DNA from: Kushneria konosiri
GTDB lineage: Bacteria; Pseudomonadota; Gammaproteobacteria; Pseudomonadales; Halomonadaceae
DNA: 64,000 bases
Direction: 5' to 3'
Assembly: GCF_002155145.1 (NCBI RefSeq)
Contig: NZ_CP021323.1
Coordinates: 3,286,001-3,350,000 of the forward strand
The position numbers and the translations under genes were made by a program. Numbering within the stretch: position 1 is the stretch's first letter; every line of letters begins with the position of its first letter. This document shows, piece after piece, positions 17,755 to 27,628 of the stretch. A model generated the notes under the pieces. It ran no database searches. It was given only the letters and a program-made list of their open reading frames with translations, and was not told the DNA's origin.

Positions 17755-18762
17755 ATGGCAGATGACATGCTGTCCCAGGAAGAGATCGACGCGCTACTTA
17801 AAGGTGTAAGTGGCGAGGAAGAAGAGACGCGTTCCGGGGACATTGGCACCAAGCGTATACGCCCTTTCGATCCAGCCAACCAGCAGCGTGTGGTGCGCGG
17901 CCGACTGCAGTCGCTCGATATCATTCATGAGCGTTTTGGTCGTCGCTTTCGCATGGCGCTGTTCAACCTGATCAGAAGGACGGCAGACATCACGGTAGGC
18001 CCGGTCAAGATTCAGAAGTACAGCGATTTCACGCGCAATCTGCCGGTGCCTGCCAATATCAACATGATTGCGATCAAGCCACTCAAGGGCAATGCGCTGA
18101 TCGTGTTTCCGCCCAACCTGGTGTTTCTGGTGGTGGACAGTCTGTTCGGCGGAGACGGGCGTTTTCTGACCAAGTCCGAAGGTCGGGAATTTACCCATAC
18201 CGAGCAGCGTATTATCCGGCGTCTGTTAAATCTGACTCTGGAAAGCTACGCAGAGGGCTGGCAATCCATCTATCCGGTGGAGCTTGAATATCAGCGCTCG
18301 GAGATGCAGGTGAAATTCACCAACATCACCAATAGCGCCAATGAGCTGGTGGTCAATACGACCTTTCACGTCGAGGTAGGTGCCTTTGGCAGCGATTTTC
18401 ATATCTGCATGCCCTACTCGATGATCGAGCCCATTCGAGAGACGCTTTCAGGGCCGCTGCAGCGCAACGATCCTGAAGAAGATCGAGAGAGAATGCAGCG
18501 CCTTGCCGGCGAGGTGAAATCCTCAAGTATTGAGCTGGTCGCGGACTTTACAACGATCGAGACCACTCTGAGCAAAATCTCGAAGCTGGCAGTGGGTGAT
18601 GTCCTGCCCATTGACCTGCCTCAGGACATCAACGTGCGCGTTGACGGTGTACCGGTCATGGCCTGCGATTACGGCAGCCTCAATGGCCAGAAGGGTCTGC
18701 GCGTCAAAAGATTGATCGACCATCGTCCCATCGATGCCCACAGGAATACGCATCATGACTGA
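17755..18762 (+). CDS. fliM: motor switch protein FliM
   Basis: FliM forms the C-ring wall and receives CheY-phosphate. The N-terminal CheY-docking peptide is intact (MLSQEEIDALLKGV). The middle domain with GGDGRF and the C-terminal FliN-like domain (VGDVLPIDLPQDINVRVDG) follow. 335 residues, normal length. It begins six bases after fliL and overlaps fliN by eight. Confidence 0.98.
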   Translation: MADDMLSQEEIDALLKGVSGEEEETRSGDIGTKRIRPFDPANQQRVVRGRLQSLDIIHERFGRRFRMALFNLIRRTADITVGPVKIQKYSDFTRNLPVPANINMIAIKPLKGNALIVFPPNLVFLVVDSLFGGDGRFLTKSEGREFTHTEQRIIRRLLNLTLESYAEGWQSIYPVELEYQRSEMQVKFTNITNSANELVVNTTFHVEVGAFGSDFHICMPYSMIEPIRETLSGPLQRNDPEEDRERMQRLAGEVKSSSIELVADFTTIETTLSKISKLAVGDVLPIDLPQDINVRVDGVPVMACDYGSLNGQKGLRVKRLIDHRPIDAHRNTHHD

Positions 18763-19264
18763 TCCCAAAAATCCGGATTCACCTAACGACAAGTCTGACG
18801 AGATGCCCGATGACTGGGCCAGTGCCATGCAGGAACAGGGAGCATCCACTGACGAGGACGATATCGACTGGGGCGCGGCCTTTGCAGAAACCGGTGAAAC
18901 ACCGGAGCATTCTCTGGAGGAGGCCTCAGCCGAAGCGCCGGCCGAACCTGCCAGCGACCGTATTTTTCAGCCTCTGTCAGGCAATGCGGCACACGGTCAA
19001 TCGCGTGAGCTGGATGTCATCATGGAAATCCCGGTCACGCTGTCGGTCGAGCTGGGGCGCACCCGCATGACCATCCGCGAGCTGCTGGATCTCGCCAAGG
19101 GATCGGTCGTGGAGCTGGACGGCCTTGCCGGTGAACCCATGAATATCCTGATTAATGGCTATCTGATTGCTCAGGGCGAAGTGGTCGTGGTAGAGGATAA
19201 ATACGGTATCCGTATTACTGATATCATTACGCCTTCAGAGCGTATTCATAAGCTTAATCGTTGA
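18755..19264 (+). CDS. fliN: motor switch protein FliN
   Basis: FliN is the lower C-ring protein and binds FliH. 169 residues from ATG at 18755, which overlaps the fliM stop. The first ~75 residues are acidic and low-complexity, longer than in many FliN proteins. The C-terminal SpoA domain is clear: VTLSVELGRTRMTIRELLDL and EPMNILINGYLIAQGEVVVV. Confidence 0.97.
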   Translation: MTDPKNPDSPNDKSDEMPDDWASAMQEQGASTDEDDIDWGAAFAETGETPEHSLEEASAEAPAEPASDRIFQPLSGNAAHGQSRELDVIMEIPVTLSVELGRTRMTIRELLDLAKGSVVELDGLAGEPMNILINGYLIAQGEVVVVEDKYGIRITDIITPSERIHKLNR

Positions 19265-19322
19265 AGTCATGCCTCGCCCGTGCTAAGTCGTGTCCCTTGA
19301 ATGAAACGAGACAAATCATCCC

Positions 19323-19859
19323 ATGACCGACAGTCCCACGCGCGAGGTCACCCCCTCGCCCTCCTCAGGCAAACACACTTCACTGGCCGACGGTCCGTTT
19401 GACGCCGCCGCACTGAAAAGCGCTGACCATATTGGCAGTGCCTACGTTTCCGTCCCGCCCAGGGAAGCATCTCCCGCCTTCGCTCAGGACAATGGTCTGG
19501 GCATCGCAGGGGTTGGCAAAACGGCGCTGGGGCTGGCGCTGGTACTTTTGCTGATCTGGGGGCTTGCCACGATCGTCAAGCGCTTCAAGCCAGGACATCG
19601 TCTGCAGGGGCAATCTCTTCGCGTTGTCGCAAGCCAGAGCGTCGGTGCGCGTGAGCGCGTTGTGGTGGTGGAAGTCGATGATACATGGCTGGTGCTCGGG
19701 GTCACCCCGGGCAGCGTCAACCGCCTTCATGAGATGCCGGCCAAATCGCAGGGGCCCGTGAACGGTACTGGATACGAAGGTCACGGCAGCACTTCGCGAC
19801 TCACCTTTTCCGAAAGCTTCAAGCGTGCGCTGTCCCAGCGCTTTGATAGGCGACCATGA
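19323..19859 (+). CDS. fliO: flagellar export protein FliO
   Basis: FliO is a scaffold for assembling the FliP ring. 178 residues: a variable ~60-residue N-terminus, one membrane helix at ~62-80 ([20 protein letters not shown]), and the conserved cytoplasmic part with [20 protein letters not shown] and [12 protein letters not shown]. The N-terminal tail before the helix is longer than in Escherichia coli. Its stop overlaps the fliP start (ATGA). Confidence 0.95.
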   Translation: MTDSPTREVTPSPSSGKHTSLADGPFDAAALKSADHIGSAYVSVPPREASPAFAQDNGLGIAGVGKTALGLALVLLLIWGLATIVKRFKPGHRLQGQSLRVVASQSVGARERVVVVEVDDTWLVLGVTPGSVNRLHEMPAKSQGPVNGTGYEGHGSTSRLTFSESFKRALSQRFDRRP

Positions 19860-20638
19860 CCCATTCTGTCCTGTCCCGTTTGTCTCCCCGGGCCCGCAAG
19901 GCTTTAACAATGCTGCTGCCGTTGATGCTGATGCTGGCATCACTGCCATCGAATGCTTCAGCAGAATTCCCGGCCATGACCAGCCAGCCACTGGATGGCG
20001 GCGGGCAATCCTGGAGTCTCTCCGTCGAGACGCTGGTACTGTTAAGCTCCATGGCCTTTCTGCCGGCCGCGCTTTTAATGATGACCGGCTTTACCCGTAT
20101 CATCATTGTACTGGGGCTTTTGCGAAGTGCACTGGGCACCCAGTCTTCGCCTCCCAATCAGGTACTGGTCGGTCTGGCACTGTTCCTGACGTTTTTCGTC
20201 ATGTCTCCGGTCTTTGAACAGATCTATGAAACAGCCTGGCAGCCGCTGTCAGAAGGCAATATTGGCATGCCCCAGGCCATCGAAACCGGCAGCCAGCCCC
20301 TGCGTGAATTCATGCTGCACCAGACGCGCGAAACCGACATTGCCATGTTTGCCGGCATTGCCAACATGCCACCGCTGGAAGGCCCGGAAGACGTGCCCAT
20401 GCGCCTGCTGCTGCCCTCTTTTGTCACCAGTGAATTGAAAACCGCCTTCCAGATCGGCTTTACGATTTTCATTCCCTTTTTGATTATCGACCTGGTCGTG
20501 GCCAGCGTTCTGATGGCACTCGGGATGATGATGGTGCCGCCAGCCATTGTCTCCCTGCCCTTCAAGCTGATGCTTTTTGTTTTGGTGGACGGCTGGGGAC
20601 TTTTGATGGGTTCGCTGGCACAAAGCTTTTATATGTAG
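19856..20638 (+). CDS. fliP: export gate protein FliP
   Basis: FliP is the main ring of the FliPQR export pore. 260 residues with a cleavable signal-like N-terminus ([17 protein letters not shown], about residues 20-37) and four membrane helices. The family motif around [20 protein letters not shown] is present, and the Met-rich gate region is normal. Overlaps fliO by four bases. Confidence 0.98.
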   Translation: MTHSVLSRLSPRARKALTMLLPLMLMLASLPSNASAEFPAMTSQPLDGGGQSWSLSVETLVLLSSMAFLPAALLMMTGFTRIIIVLGLLRSALGTQSSPPNQVLVGLALFLTFFVMSPVFEQIYETAWQPLSEGNIGMPQAIETGSQPLREFMLHQTRETDIAMFAGIANMPPLEGPEDVPMRLLLPSFVTSELKTAFQIGFTIFIPFLIIDLVVASVLMALGMMMVPPAIVSLPFKLMLFVLVDGWGLLMGSLAQSFYM

Positions 20639-20715
20639 CTGCCCTGCCGGGTGGCTTTTGCAACGACGGTCAGGGCGTACTTCCACGCCCTGAAGACCTT
20701 CAGGGGAGTGGCACC

Positions 20716-20985
20716 ATGACACCGGAAATGGTAATGAGTCTGGCCTATCGCGGCATGATGCTGACACTTTTGATCGCCACGCCGCTGTTATTGGTGGCCC
20801 TCACCGTGGGTCTGCTGGTGAGCCTTTTTCAGGCGGCCACGCAGATCAACGAAATGACACTGTCCTTCATTCCCAAGATTCTGGCGGTCTTCACGACGCT
20901 GATTATTGGCGGCTCCTGGATGCTGGGAACGCTCTCCGATTTCACTCGAGAGCTTTTTAATAATATCCCGACCATGATCGGCTAG
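20716..20985 (+). CDS. fliQ: export gate protein FliQ
   Basis: FliQ is a small two-helix subunit of the export pore. 89 residues, the standard size, with LIATPLLLVALTVGLLVSLF, then QAATQINEMTLSFIPKI, and a second hydrophobic helix. AGGGGAG sets the start. Confidence 0.98.
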   Translation: MTPEMVMSLAYRGMMLTLLIATPLLLVALTVGLLVSLFQAATQINEMTLSFIPKILAVFTTLIIGGSWMLGTLSDFTRELFNNIPTMIG

Positions 20986-20996
20986 AGGGCGCCTGC

Positions 20997-21785
20997 TTGC
21001 TAGAGATCACTTCCGCCCAGCTCGATGCCTGGCTGACGGCCTTTCTCTGGCCGTTCGTCAGGATTCTGGCGTTTATCGCCACAGCCCCCATCTTCGGTGA
21101 AACGGCGATTCCTCGAACGGCCAAGGTGGGGCTTGCCTTTGCCCTGACGGTGGTTGTGGCGCCCGTACTTCCCCCCATGCCGGACATTCCTCCAGCGTCC
21201 TGGGCCGGGATCATGGTCATTATTCAGCAGTTTATTATCGGTGTGGCACTTGGGCTGGTCATGCGCCTGGTCTTTGCTGCCATTCAGGCCGCCGGTGATT
21301 ATATTGCCCTGCAAATGGGTCTTTCCTTTGCGTCGTTCTACTCGCCCGAAGCTCAGGGAACGACCACGGTACTCTCACGCTTTCTCAACATGATCGCGAT
21401 CCTCATGTTCATGGCTCTTAACGGCCATACCATCATGATTCGACTCCTGATTGAGACCTTCACCCGTCTGCCGATCGGTCAGACGGCACTTGAACCGGCA
21501 GGCTTCGATGCCATTGCGCGCTGGGGAAGTTTCATATTCTCGGCCGGCTTTCTAATGTCTCTGCCGGTCCTGACCGCACTCTTGATCATCAACATTTCAA
21601 TGGGGATTCTCAATCGCGCCTCTCCCCAATTCTCTATTTTCTCGGTGGGTTTTCCCATCACCCTGACCACCGGGGTGATCCTTTTGACGTTCATGACCCC
21701 GGAGCTGGGGACAATCTTTCAGCGCATGTTTGAAAGCGCCCTTAACCAAATGGTCAGTGTCACGGAACTTCTGTCGTCGAGCTGA
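20997..21785 (+). CDS. fliR: export gate protein FliR
   Basis: FliR closes the FliPQR pore. 262 residues, six membrane helices. Family positions include RILAFIATAPIFGE and FYSPEAQGTTTVLSRFLN. No ATG is available near the expected N-terminus: translation probably starts at TTG 20997, eight bases after GAGG, so a weak start may limit its copy number (one per pore). It is the last gene of fliLMNOPQR. Confidence 0.96.
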   Translation: MLEITSAQLDAWLTAFLWPFVRILAFIATAPIFGETAIPRTAKVGLAFALTVVVAPVLPPMPDIPPASWAGIMVIIQQFIIGVALGLVMRLVFAAIQAAGDYIALQMGLSFASFYSPEAQGTTTVLSRFLNMIAILMFMALNGHTIMIRLLIETFTRLPIGQTALEPAGFDAIARWGSFIFSAGFLMSLPVLTALLIINISMGILNRASPQFSIFSVGFPITLTTGVILLTFMTPELGTIFQRMFESALNQMVSVTELLSSS

Positions 21786-21850
21786 AACCAGAGCCCTTTC
21801 AGGACTCATAAGTCAACCATGGGAACTTGATGCAAGGGTCGTGAAACGAG

Positions 21851-21882
21851 AAGCCCCCATGTCGGCAACGACATGGGGGCTT
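21851..21882. terminator. shared terminator of fliR and flgL
   Basis: AAGCCCCCATGTCG and CGACATGGGGGCTT form a 14-base perfect stem with a GCAA loop between convergent operons. It lacks a strong T run on either side. Confidence 0.78.
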
Positions 21883-21903
21883 GACTACACGTGGTGACAG
21901 ATA

Positions 21904-22845
21904 TCAGCGAATCAGGCTGAACAGCGAGGTCTGCTGGGTCTGCATGAACATCTTTTGTGAGGCTTCAAGTCCAATCTGGCCCAGCGTGTAACGAGAGATG
22001 GCTTCGGCGTAATCCAGATCTTCCAGATCAGAAATTGCGACCTTGTTACTGATACTACGCGTGTCGCCGATATCCCCTAATACATCCAGCTCGTTGAGCT
22101 TGCTGCCGATCGAAGAGCGCACCTTCAGCACGTTGTCACTACCACTGTCGATCTGGCGGTTAACCTGGTCAAGTGTGGCACGTAGCTCATTCTGGTTTTC
22201 TGCAGTCTGGGGCTTTCGAAGAGAATCGATTGCTGTTTCGAACACCCGAAAAAGAGTACTTTCAGCATCACCACTTTTGGTGGCAGGCACACTGAACGCT
22301 TCAGAACCGGCAGCGTTGACGTTCATATCGCGTGACGCATCGACCTTAATGTTTAGCGGCTGTGTATCACCGGCATAAGCTTCAACGGCACCATCAGCAC
22401 CTTTATTGAAAGGCATTACATCACCCTTTGAGCCCGCAAACATGTACTGCCCACTGCTGTCCTTGGTATTGGCAAGACCCAGCATCTGGTTATAGAGTCC
22501 TTCAAGCTCAGTCGCCACTGAGGCCCGATCGCTGTCGGTATAGGTACCATTACCAGCCTTGACGATCAGGCCTTTGGCACTCACCAGTAAATCGGAGACG
22601 CTATTCAGGGTGTTTTCCTGTAGCGATAAGGTGCTGGTCGCAGTCACCCGGCTGTTTTTGTACTGCTCCTGTACAGCCTGATCCTGCTTTACAATCAATG
22701 ACTGCGACGCCGCACGCGGGTCATCGGAAGGTGAGACAATACGCTTGCCATTGGCCACCTGCTCGCCGACCTTCGACAGATCACTCTGCCTGCCCTGCAT
22801 GGCGTTCTGGCTACGCTCGAACATCATTGAGGTACTAATACGCAT
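21904..22845 (-). CDS. flgL: hook-filament junction protein FlgL
   Basis: FlgL (HAP3) is the adaptor on which the filament starts. 313 residues with flagellin-like ends: MRISTSMMFERSQNAMQ at the N-terminus and DLDYAEAISRYTLGQIGLEA near the C-terminus. AAGGGG overlapping the flgK stop codon drives its translation. It is exported with its chaperone FlgN. Confidence 0.97.
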   Translation of the reverse strand: MRISTSMMFERSQNAMQGRQSDLSKVGEQVANGKRIVSPSDDPRAASQSLIVKQDQAVQEQYKNSRVTATSTLSLQENTLNSVSDLLVSAKGLIVKAGNGTYTDSDRASVATELEGLYNQMLGLANTKDSSGQYMFAGSKGDVMPFNKGADGAVEAYAGDTQPLNIKVDASRDMNVNAAGSEAFSVPATKSGDAESTLFRVFETAIDSLRKPQTAENQNELRATLDQVNRQIDSGSDNVLKVRSSIGSKLNELDVLGDIGDTRSISNKVAISDLEDLDYAEAISRYTLGQIGLEASQKMFMQTQQTSLFSLIR

Positions 22846-22859
22846 GTGCTTTATGCCCC

Positions 22860-24530
22860 TTAACGCATGATGCCGATCAGTGCATCAAACATCTCCGAGG
22901 AAGCTCGGATCATCTGCGCACTGGCACTGTAAAGCTGCTGATATTTGAGCATGTTGGCGGCTTCTTCATCGATATTGACACCTGATACCGACTGTTGCGC
23001 GCTTTTAAGCTCCTGTGAAATCTGGGTTTGAGCGGCATTGCTGCTCTTGAGTGTGGCGGTCTTGTTTCCAACGTCACTGACCAGAGAGGCATAGGCTGTA
23101 TTCAGACTGGTGCTGCCATTAATCAGGTTCTCGCTTTGAGCATTGGCCATGGCCAGCGCGTTGCTGTTGCCACGCACGCCCTCACTCTGGCTGCCACGAG
23201 CGGCGACCCCTTCTGGCGTCATGTCCTTGCTGACACTCATTTGGGCGGCCGCATTTTCAAGTGGCTTGATGATAAAGGTATCCCCAGCAGAGAAGCTTGA
23301 TGTATCGCCAATAACAAGACCAGCAGCCGAAGCTTCGACTGCCTGGTTGTCACTCAAGCGCGTCAAAACTGGACCATTGCTGGTAACGGTCAGTTTGTAA
23401 TTGCTGGCGGATACCTTTGAAATTTCGTCGATACCCTTAGCCTCCACACCCTGATCAGACGTGGTGGTTGTACTTCCAGCAAAGACTACTGTCGGGATGG
23501 CGTCACTGCTATTACCTTTGCTCGGAACAACCCCGGGCGTACTGGTGGTAAAAAGGGCCTTCCCAACATTGTTGTCCAGATCAACACCACCAGTCTGGAG
23601 GTCATTTAAACGAGTCGTCAGGGCATGTGCCATCTGATCCAAGCGCAGCTGAGTAGGCTCAAGCGACTGGCTACGAAACTGAACCAGCCCGCCCAAGGCG
23701 CCACCGGTCATTTTGCTTTCATCGAGCTCAAACAGATTACCGTCGCTGGCCTTGAGCGCTACGACCTGGTGAGTCGGATCATCTTCAGAGGGCATCATTT
23801 GCAGGGACTGCACCTGCTTGCCCGCTACCAGTGCCTGGCCGCTCGATAGCGACACGGTATATTGGCCATCCTGATTGACCACTGAAACGGCGGTCAGCTC
23901 ACTGAGTTTGGCGACGGCCAGATCGCGCTGATCAAGCATGTCATTGGGCGGCGTGCCGGTCTTGGCCTGTGTCTGGGTAATCTGGACGTTAAGTGTGGCA
24001 ATCTGCTTTGAATAGCTATTGATCTCATCGACCATACCGCCCATTTGCGCCACGGTATTATTCGACATGTTCTTGAGATAGCTGTCGGTCGCGCGAAACT
24101 GTGCCGTCATGCTTTCAGCATTACCCAGCATGGCCTGGCGTGCCGAGGTATCGGCCGGATTGTTGGCCAGCGTCTGCATACCGGCAAAGAAGGACTGCAT
24201 CTGCTTGTTGAGTCCGGCATCGCCGTCCGCCAGCAGGTTATCGATCTGGGAGATCTGGGCCAGATGCGACGTGCTGGCGCCCAGTTCGCTGTTGGCATCA
24301 TTGAGCTGGGTGCTGAGATACTGCTCATACTGGCGCTGTACACCGGTCACACTGACACCACTACCCGCAAAAAGACCACCGGCATTGGTGCCCTTTGCTT
24401 CGGAAAGCCCGGCAATCTGACGGTTGTAGCCCTGAGTATTAACATTGGCAATGTTATTGCTTGTGGTGTTCAGGCCGATCTGGGCGGCTCTCAGCCCGCT
24501 CAGCGCTGTTCCCATCAGTGAACCGGACAT
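22860..24530 (-). CDS. flgK: hook-filament junction protein FlgK
   Basis: FlgK (HAP1) is the first junction protein on the hook. 556 residues from the ATG at 24530; AGGA seven bases upstream favours it over a GTG at 24545. The N-terminal rod-type motif GLRAAQIGLNTTSNNIANVNTQGYNRQ and the C-terminal NIDEEAANMLKYQQLYSASAQ are typical. A sigma-28 site precedes it, making flgKL a late unit separate from flgJ. Confidence 0.97.
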   Translation of the reverse strand: MSGSLMGTALSGLRAAQIGLNTTSNNIANVNTQGYNRQIAGLSEAKGTNAGGLFAGSGVSVTGVQRQYEQYLSTQLNDANSELGASTSHLAQISQIDNLLADGDAGLNKQMQSFFAGMQTLANNPADTSARQAMLGNAESMTAQFRATDSYLKNMSNNTVAQMGGMVDEINSYSKQIATLNVQITQTQAKTGTPPNDMLDQRDLAVAKLSELTAVSVVNQDGQYTVSLSSGQALVAGKQVQSLQMMPSEDDPTHQVVALKASDGNLFELDESKMTGGALGGLVQFRSQSLEPTQLRLDQMAHALTTRLNDLQTGGVDLDNNVGKALFTTSTPGVVPSKGNSSDAIPTVVFAGSTTTTSDQGVEAKGIDEISKVSASNYKLTVTSNGPVLTRLSDNQAVEASAAGLVIGDTSSFSAGDTFIIKPLENAAAQMSVSKDMTPEGVAARGSQSEGVRGNSNALAMANAQSENLINGSTSLNTAYASLVSDVGNKTATLKSSNAAQTQISQELKSAQQSVSGVNIDEEAANMLKYQQLYSASAQMIRASSEMFDALIGIMR

Positions 24531-24574
24531 GATGTTTCCTCGCACGCGCCCTAAAGGGTGTTATCTGTCATGTA

Positions 24575-24601
24575 CTATCGGCCAATGGCCGGAAAATTTT
24601 A
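24575..24601 (-). promoter_or_regulatory. sigma-28 promoter of flgKL
   Basis: On the minus strand TAAA (24601-24598), 15 bases, then GCCGATAG (24582-24575): one mismatch to the consensus, 45 bases before the flgK ATG. It lies in the 99-base gap between flgJ and flgK. Confidence 0.8.
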
Positions 24602-24629
24602 GAAAAATGGTCAATCGAATGTCGGTAAA

Positions 24630-25760
24630 TCAGAAAATCCTGCTGGCTTCATTTTCAACGGCATAAGCCATGGCTGCCCGTCGCTGTGTGACTGCCGAAA
24701 CCTCACTGCTCTGACCGCTCTGAGTGCGCGTGGCGTAAAGAGACTGCAGACCGGCGGGCTCGTCATTCGGCATTTGAGCCATGATGGACACCAGCTTGTC
24801 GCCGTAGCGCGGATCGGTCGCATAGCCGCATTTTTGTAGTGCATGCGCAGCAGCCTCAGGCGTACTGGCATCAAGTACGGGCTGATAACGCGGATTTTCA
24901 GTCAAAAGACGTGCATAGTCGGAAAACGCCGCTTCATACGAGTCATAAACGCGAAAGGCTGCCCGCTCCTTGTGCGCTGTGCCCGCTTCGAACTCCGTGG
25001 TCATGACGCTTGCTCGATCGCCCTTCCAGCCACCGGTCGCCTTGATGTTGAAAAGGTTGTGACTGGCCTTGCCATCGCCCGTCTGGATTTCCTTGGCGCC
25101 CCAACCGGTTTCAAGCGCGGCCTGAGCGAGTATCAGCTGGTGCGGGATACCGGTACGCTCGCTGACCGCGCGCGCCGCAGCACCCATTTTTGTCACAAAC
25201 GACGACACGTGAGGCGCGACATCCGCCATGACCCTCTGGTGATCGTCACGGCTTTTCAGGCCACCTTCCAATGAGGCATAGCCCTCAATCAGCGGCCCGC
25301 GCTTTTGTTCGGCAGGCTTGACCACCTGGCTGCTCGCTTCAAGCGCCGCGTTACGCTTCAATTGCTCATCGCTTAGCGGCATGGCAAGCGCCGAAGGAAT
25401 GTTGCGGGACTGCGCTCTCAGCCTGTCCAGCGAATCGTTGGGTGATGGGTTCGCCCCCGGAGCGCTGTCCTTTGACAGCTGCTTGACCATCATGTCGGAC
25501 AGCCCAATACCCTGCTCGGAGAGGTCCTGAGCCCACTGCTTGTCCAGCATTTGGGTATAGGTATCCATGCTGTCGCTTTTAAGCAGATCACTTTTGGGCA
25601 TGGCATCGCGCATGCTTTTCATCATTTTTTGCAGAAACAGCGCTTCAAACTGCTGCGTGGTTTCCTTGAGACTTTCCTGAGGATTGTCACGTGCGCTGTA
25701 TTTGAGCTTCGAAAGCCCCTGCACATCGAGTGCAAAACTTCCGCGACTGTCCATGGCCAT
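24630..25760 (-). CDS. flgJ: peptidoglycan hydrolase and rod cap FlgJ
   Basis: Residues ~30-110 are the rod-cap domain (ESLKETTQQFEALFLQKMMK, SDLLKSDSMDTYTQMLDKQW). After a linker, residues ~205-350 are a glucosaminidase-type hydrolase domain (AQAALETGWGAKEI, HNLFNIKATGGWKG) that opens the wall for the rod. The two-domain form is usual for gammaproteobacteria; 376 residues is slightly long. The start overlaps the flgI stop by one base (TAATG). Confidence 0.97.
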   Translation of the reverse strand: MAMDSRGSFALDVQGLSKLKYSARDNPQESLKETTQQFEALFLQKMMKSMRDAMPKSDLLKSDSMDTYTQMLDKQWAQDLSEQGIGLSDMMVKQLSKDSAPGANPSPNDSLDRLRAQSRNIPSALAMPLSDEQLKRNAALEASSQVVKPAEQKRGPLIEGYASLEGGLKSRDDHQRVMADVAPHVSSFVTKMGAAARAVSERTGIPHQLILAQAALETGWGAKEIQTGDGKASHNLFNIKATGGWKGDRASVMTTEFEAGTAHKERAAFRVYDSYEAAFSDYARLLTENPRYQPVLDASTPEAAAHALQKCGYATDPRYGDKLVSIMAQMPNDEPAGLQSLYATRTQSGQSSEVSAVTQRRAAMAYAVENEASRIF

Positions 25761-26890
25761 TAGATGATCTCCAGATCCGCGTTGAGCGCACCGGCTGATT
25801 TCAGCGCTTGAAGAATCGCCATCAGATCGTTGGGAGTCGCGCCCAGACGATTCAGGGCGTCCACCACCTGACTTAGATCCGCTTCACCGCTCACCATATT
25901 CAGCGCCCCGGATTCTTCCTGCACATTGATATCAGCATTGGGTACCACCGCAGTTTGCCCGCCTGACAAGGCATTCGGTTGGCTGATAATGGGGTTCGAA
26001 TCGATCGTAATCGAGAGATTGCCGTGGGCAATGGCGGCACGACTGAGCGTGACACGGGTATTCATCGCCACCGATCCGGTACGAGCGTTCATGATGACCT
26101 TCGGGGTTACCACGCCCGGATCGACGTCAATGTTTTGCACCCGGGCCAGAAAGGAGATCTTTGAAGCGCTGTCCAGCGGGGCTGCCAGAGAGATGACCCG
26201 TGAATTCTGAGCAACGGCAACGCCCTGCCCCATGGCGTTATTGATGGCATTCATGGTGCGAAGGGCCGTATTGAAATCGGCGTCCTTGAGCTCCAGGTTG
26301 ATACGCCCCTGCTCGGCCAGCTGAGCCGGCACGGTGCGCTCGATGATGGCGCCACCCGGAATGCGACCCGAAGAGGTCTGGTTGACCTGGACGCTGCTGC
26401 CGGCGGCCTGAGCGCTGATGCCCGGAATAACCATGTTGCCCTGTGCCAGCGCATAAATCTGTCCGTCAGCACCCTTGAGCGGGGTCATCAGCAGCGTACC
26501 GCCACGCAGGCTACGCGCGTTACCGACAGATGAAACGGTAATGTCCAGCTTTTGCCCCGGGCTCGAAAAGGGAGGCAGCTCGGCTGTTACCATGACAGCT
26601 GCGACGTTTTTGAGCTGCATGTTGGTGCCCGCCGGGATTGTCACCCCCAGCTCGGAAAGCATGTTGGTGACCGACTGACCAGTGAAGGGGGCCTGCATGG
26701 TCTGATCGCCAGTGTTATCAAGCCCTACCACCAGGCCATAGCCGACCAGAGGGTTGGAGCGCACGCCTTCAAAGGTGGCAATGTCGCCCAGCCGGGCCGC
26801 CTGCGCCTGACAGGCCAGTCCCATCAGCATACAACCACTCAACAGCAGTGCCGCACAACGCAGGGAAACGGATTTCAACATGGCCATCAT
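25760..26890 (-). CDS. flgI: P-ring protein FlgI
   Basis: FlgI forms the periplasmic bushing ring around the rod, with help from FlgA. 376 residues with a signal peptide ending near residue 31 (CMLMGLACQAQA), followed by RLGDIATFEGVRSNPLVGYGLVVGL. The first of several in-frame ATGs is supported by AGGA. It overlaps flgJ by one base. Confidence 0.98.
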   Translation of the reverse strand: MMAMLKSVSLRCAALLLSGCMLMGLACQAQAARLGDIATFEGVRSNPLVGYGLVVGLDNTGDQTMQAPFTGQSVTNMLSELGVTIPAGTNMQLKNVAAVMVTAELPPFSSPGQKLDITVSSVGNARSLRGGTLLMTPLKGADGQIYALAQGNMVIPGISAQAAGSSVQVNQTSSGRIPGGAIIERTVPAQLAEQGRINLELKDADFNTALRTMNAINNAMGQGVAVAQNSRVISLAAPLDSASKISFLARVQNIDVDPGVVTPKVIMNARTGSVAMNTRVTLSRAAIAHGNLSITIDSNPIISQPNALSGGQTAVVPNADINVQEESGALNMVSGEADLSQVVDALNRLGATPNDLMAILQALKSAGALNADLEII

Positions 26891-26905
26891 TGTGAAATTC
26901 CTCGA

Positions 26906-27586
26906 TTAAAACGGTGAAATATTGAGGAAGAAGCGCTGCAGCCAGCCCATGGTCTGCGCCTCGTTGATATAGCCGTCGCCGTAGTACTCAAGACGCGCGT
27001 CGGCCACCTGAGTTGACGGCACGGTATTGAGGCCGGTGATCGTGCGCGGGTTGACGGTGCCGGAAAAACGGATGTACTCGGTGCCCTGATTGATGCCGAT
27101 ACGCTTTTCGCCGGCGACCTGGAAGTTGCCGTTGGGCAAGACATTCATGACAGTTGTCGTGATGGTGCCGGTAAAGGTATTGGACGCATTCGCGCCACCC
27201 TGCCCCTGAAAGGTATTGGTGCCGGTCAGACTGGTGGTCTGACCATCCAGTAATCCACCGATGACGCGAGGTGCAGCATCAAGACCAAGCGTTGTCGCAC
27301 CATTACGACTGGCATTGGCAGCCGAGCTTTTGGTGGCACTGACATTTTCGTTCAGCACGATGGTCAGGATGTCCCCCACACCACGCGGCCGACGATCCTC
27401 AAACAGGGGCCGGGTGTAGTTGCTCTGATAGATCGAACCGTTGGCAATCGGCATCGGCGGAAGCTGAGGCGGCGCCGTTGTCGGCCCTTCCACCACGTTT
27501 TGTCGCGGAATCTGGGCGCAGGCCACCATCATCATGGCCATGCACACCACCAGAAACAGCTTCCATAAACGCATGTATCGCATCAT
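26906..27586 (-). CDS. flgH: L-ring lipoprotein FlgH
   Basis: FlgH forms the outer-membrane ring. From the ATG at 27586 (226 residues) it has a lipoprotein signal with the lipid-attachment Cys in MMVACAQIP. The mature part carries [37 protein letters not shown] and [20 protein letters not shown]. The frame is open to 27622, but GGGGATCA supports the shorter form. Confidence 0.97.
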   Translation of the reverse strand: MMRYMRLWKLFLVVCMAMMMVACAQIPRQNVVEGPTTAPPQLPPMPIANGSIYQSNYTRPLFEDRRPRGVGDILTIVLNENVSATKSSAANASRNGATTLGLDAAPRVIGGLLDGQTTSLTGTNTFQGQGGANASNTFTGTITTTVMNVLPNGNFQVAGEKRIGINQGTEYIRFSGTVNPRTITGLNTVPSTQVADARLEYYGDGYINEAQTMGWLQRFFLNISPF

Positions 27587-27628
27587 TGATCCCCGATTGC
27601 CCGTACGCGAGTGCATCCACATTCCCCG

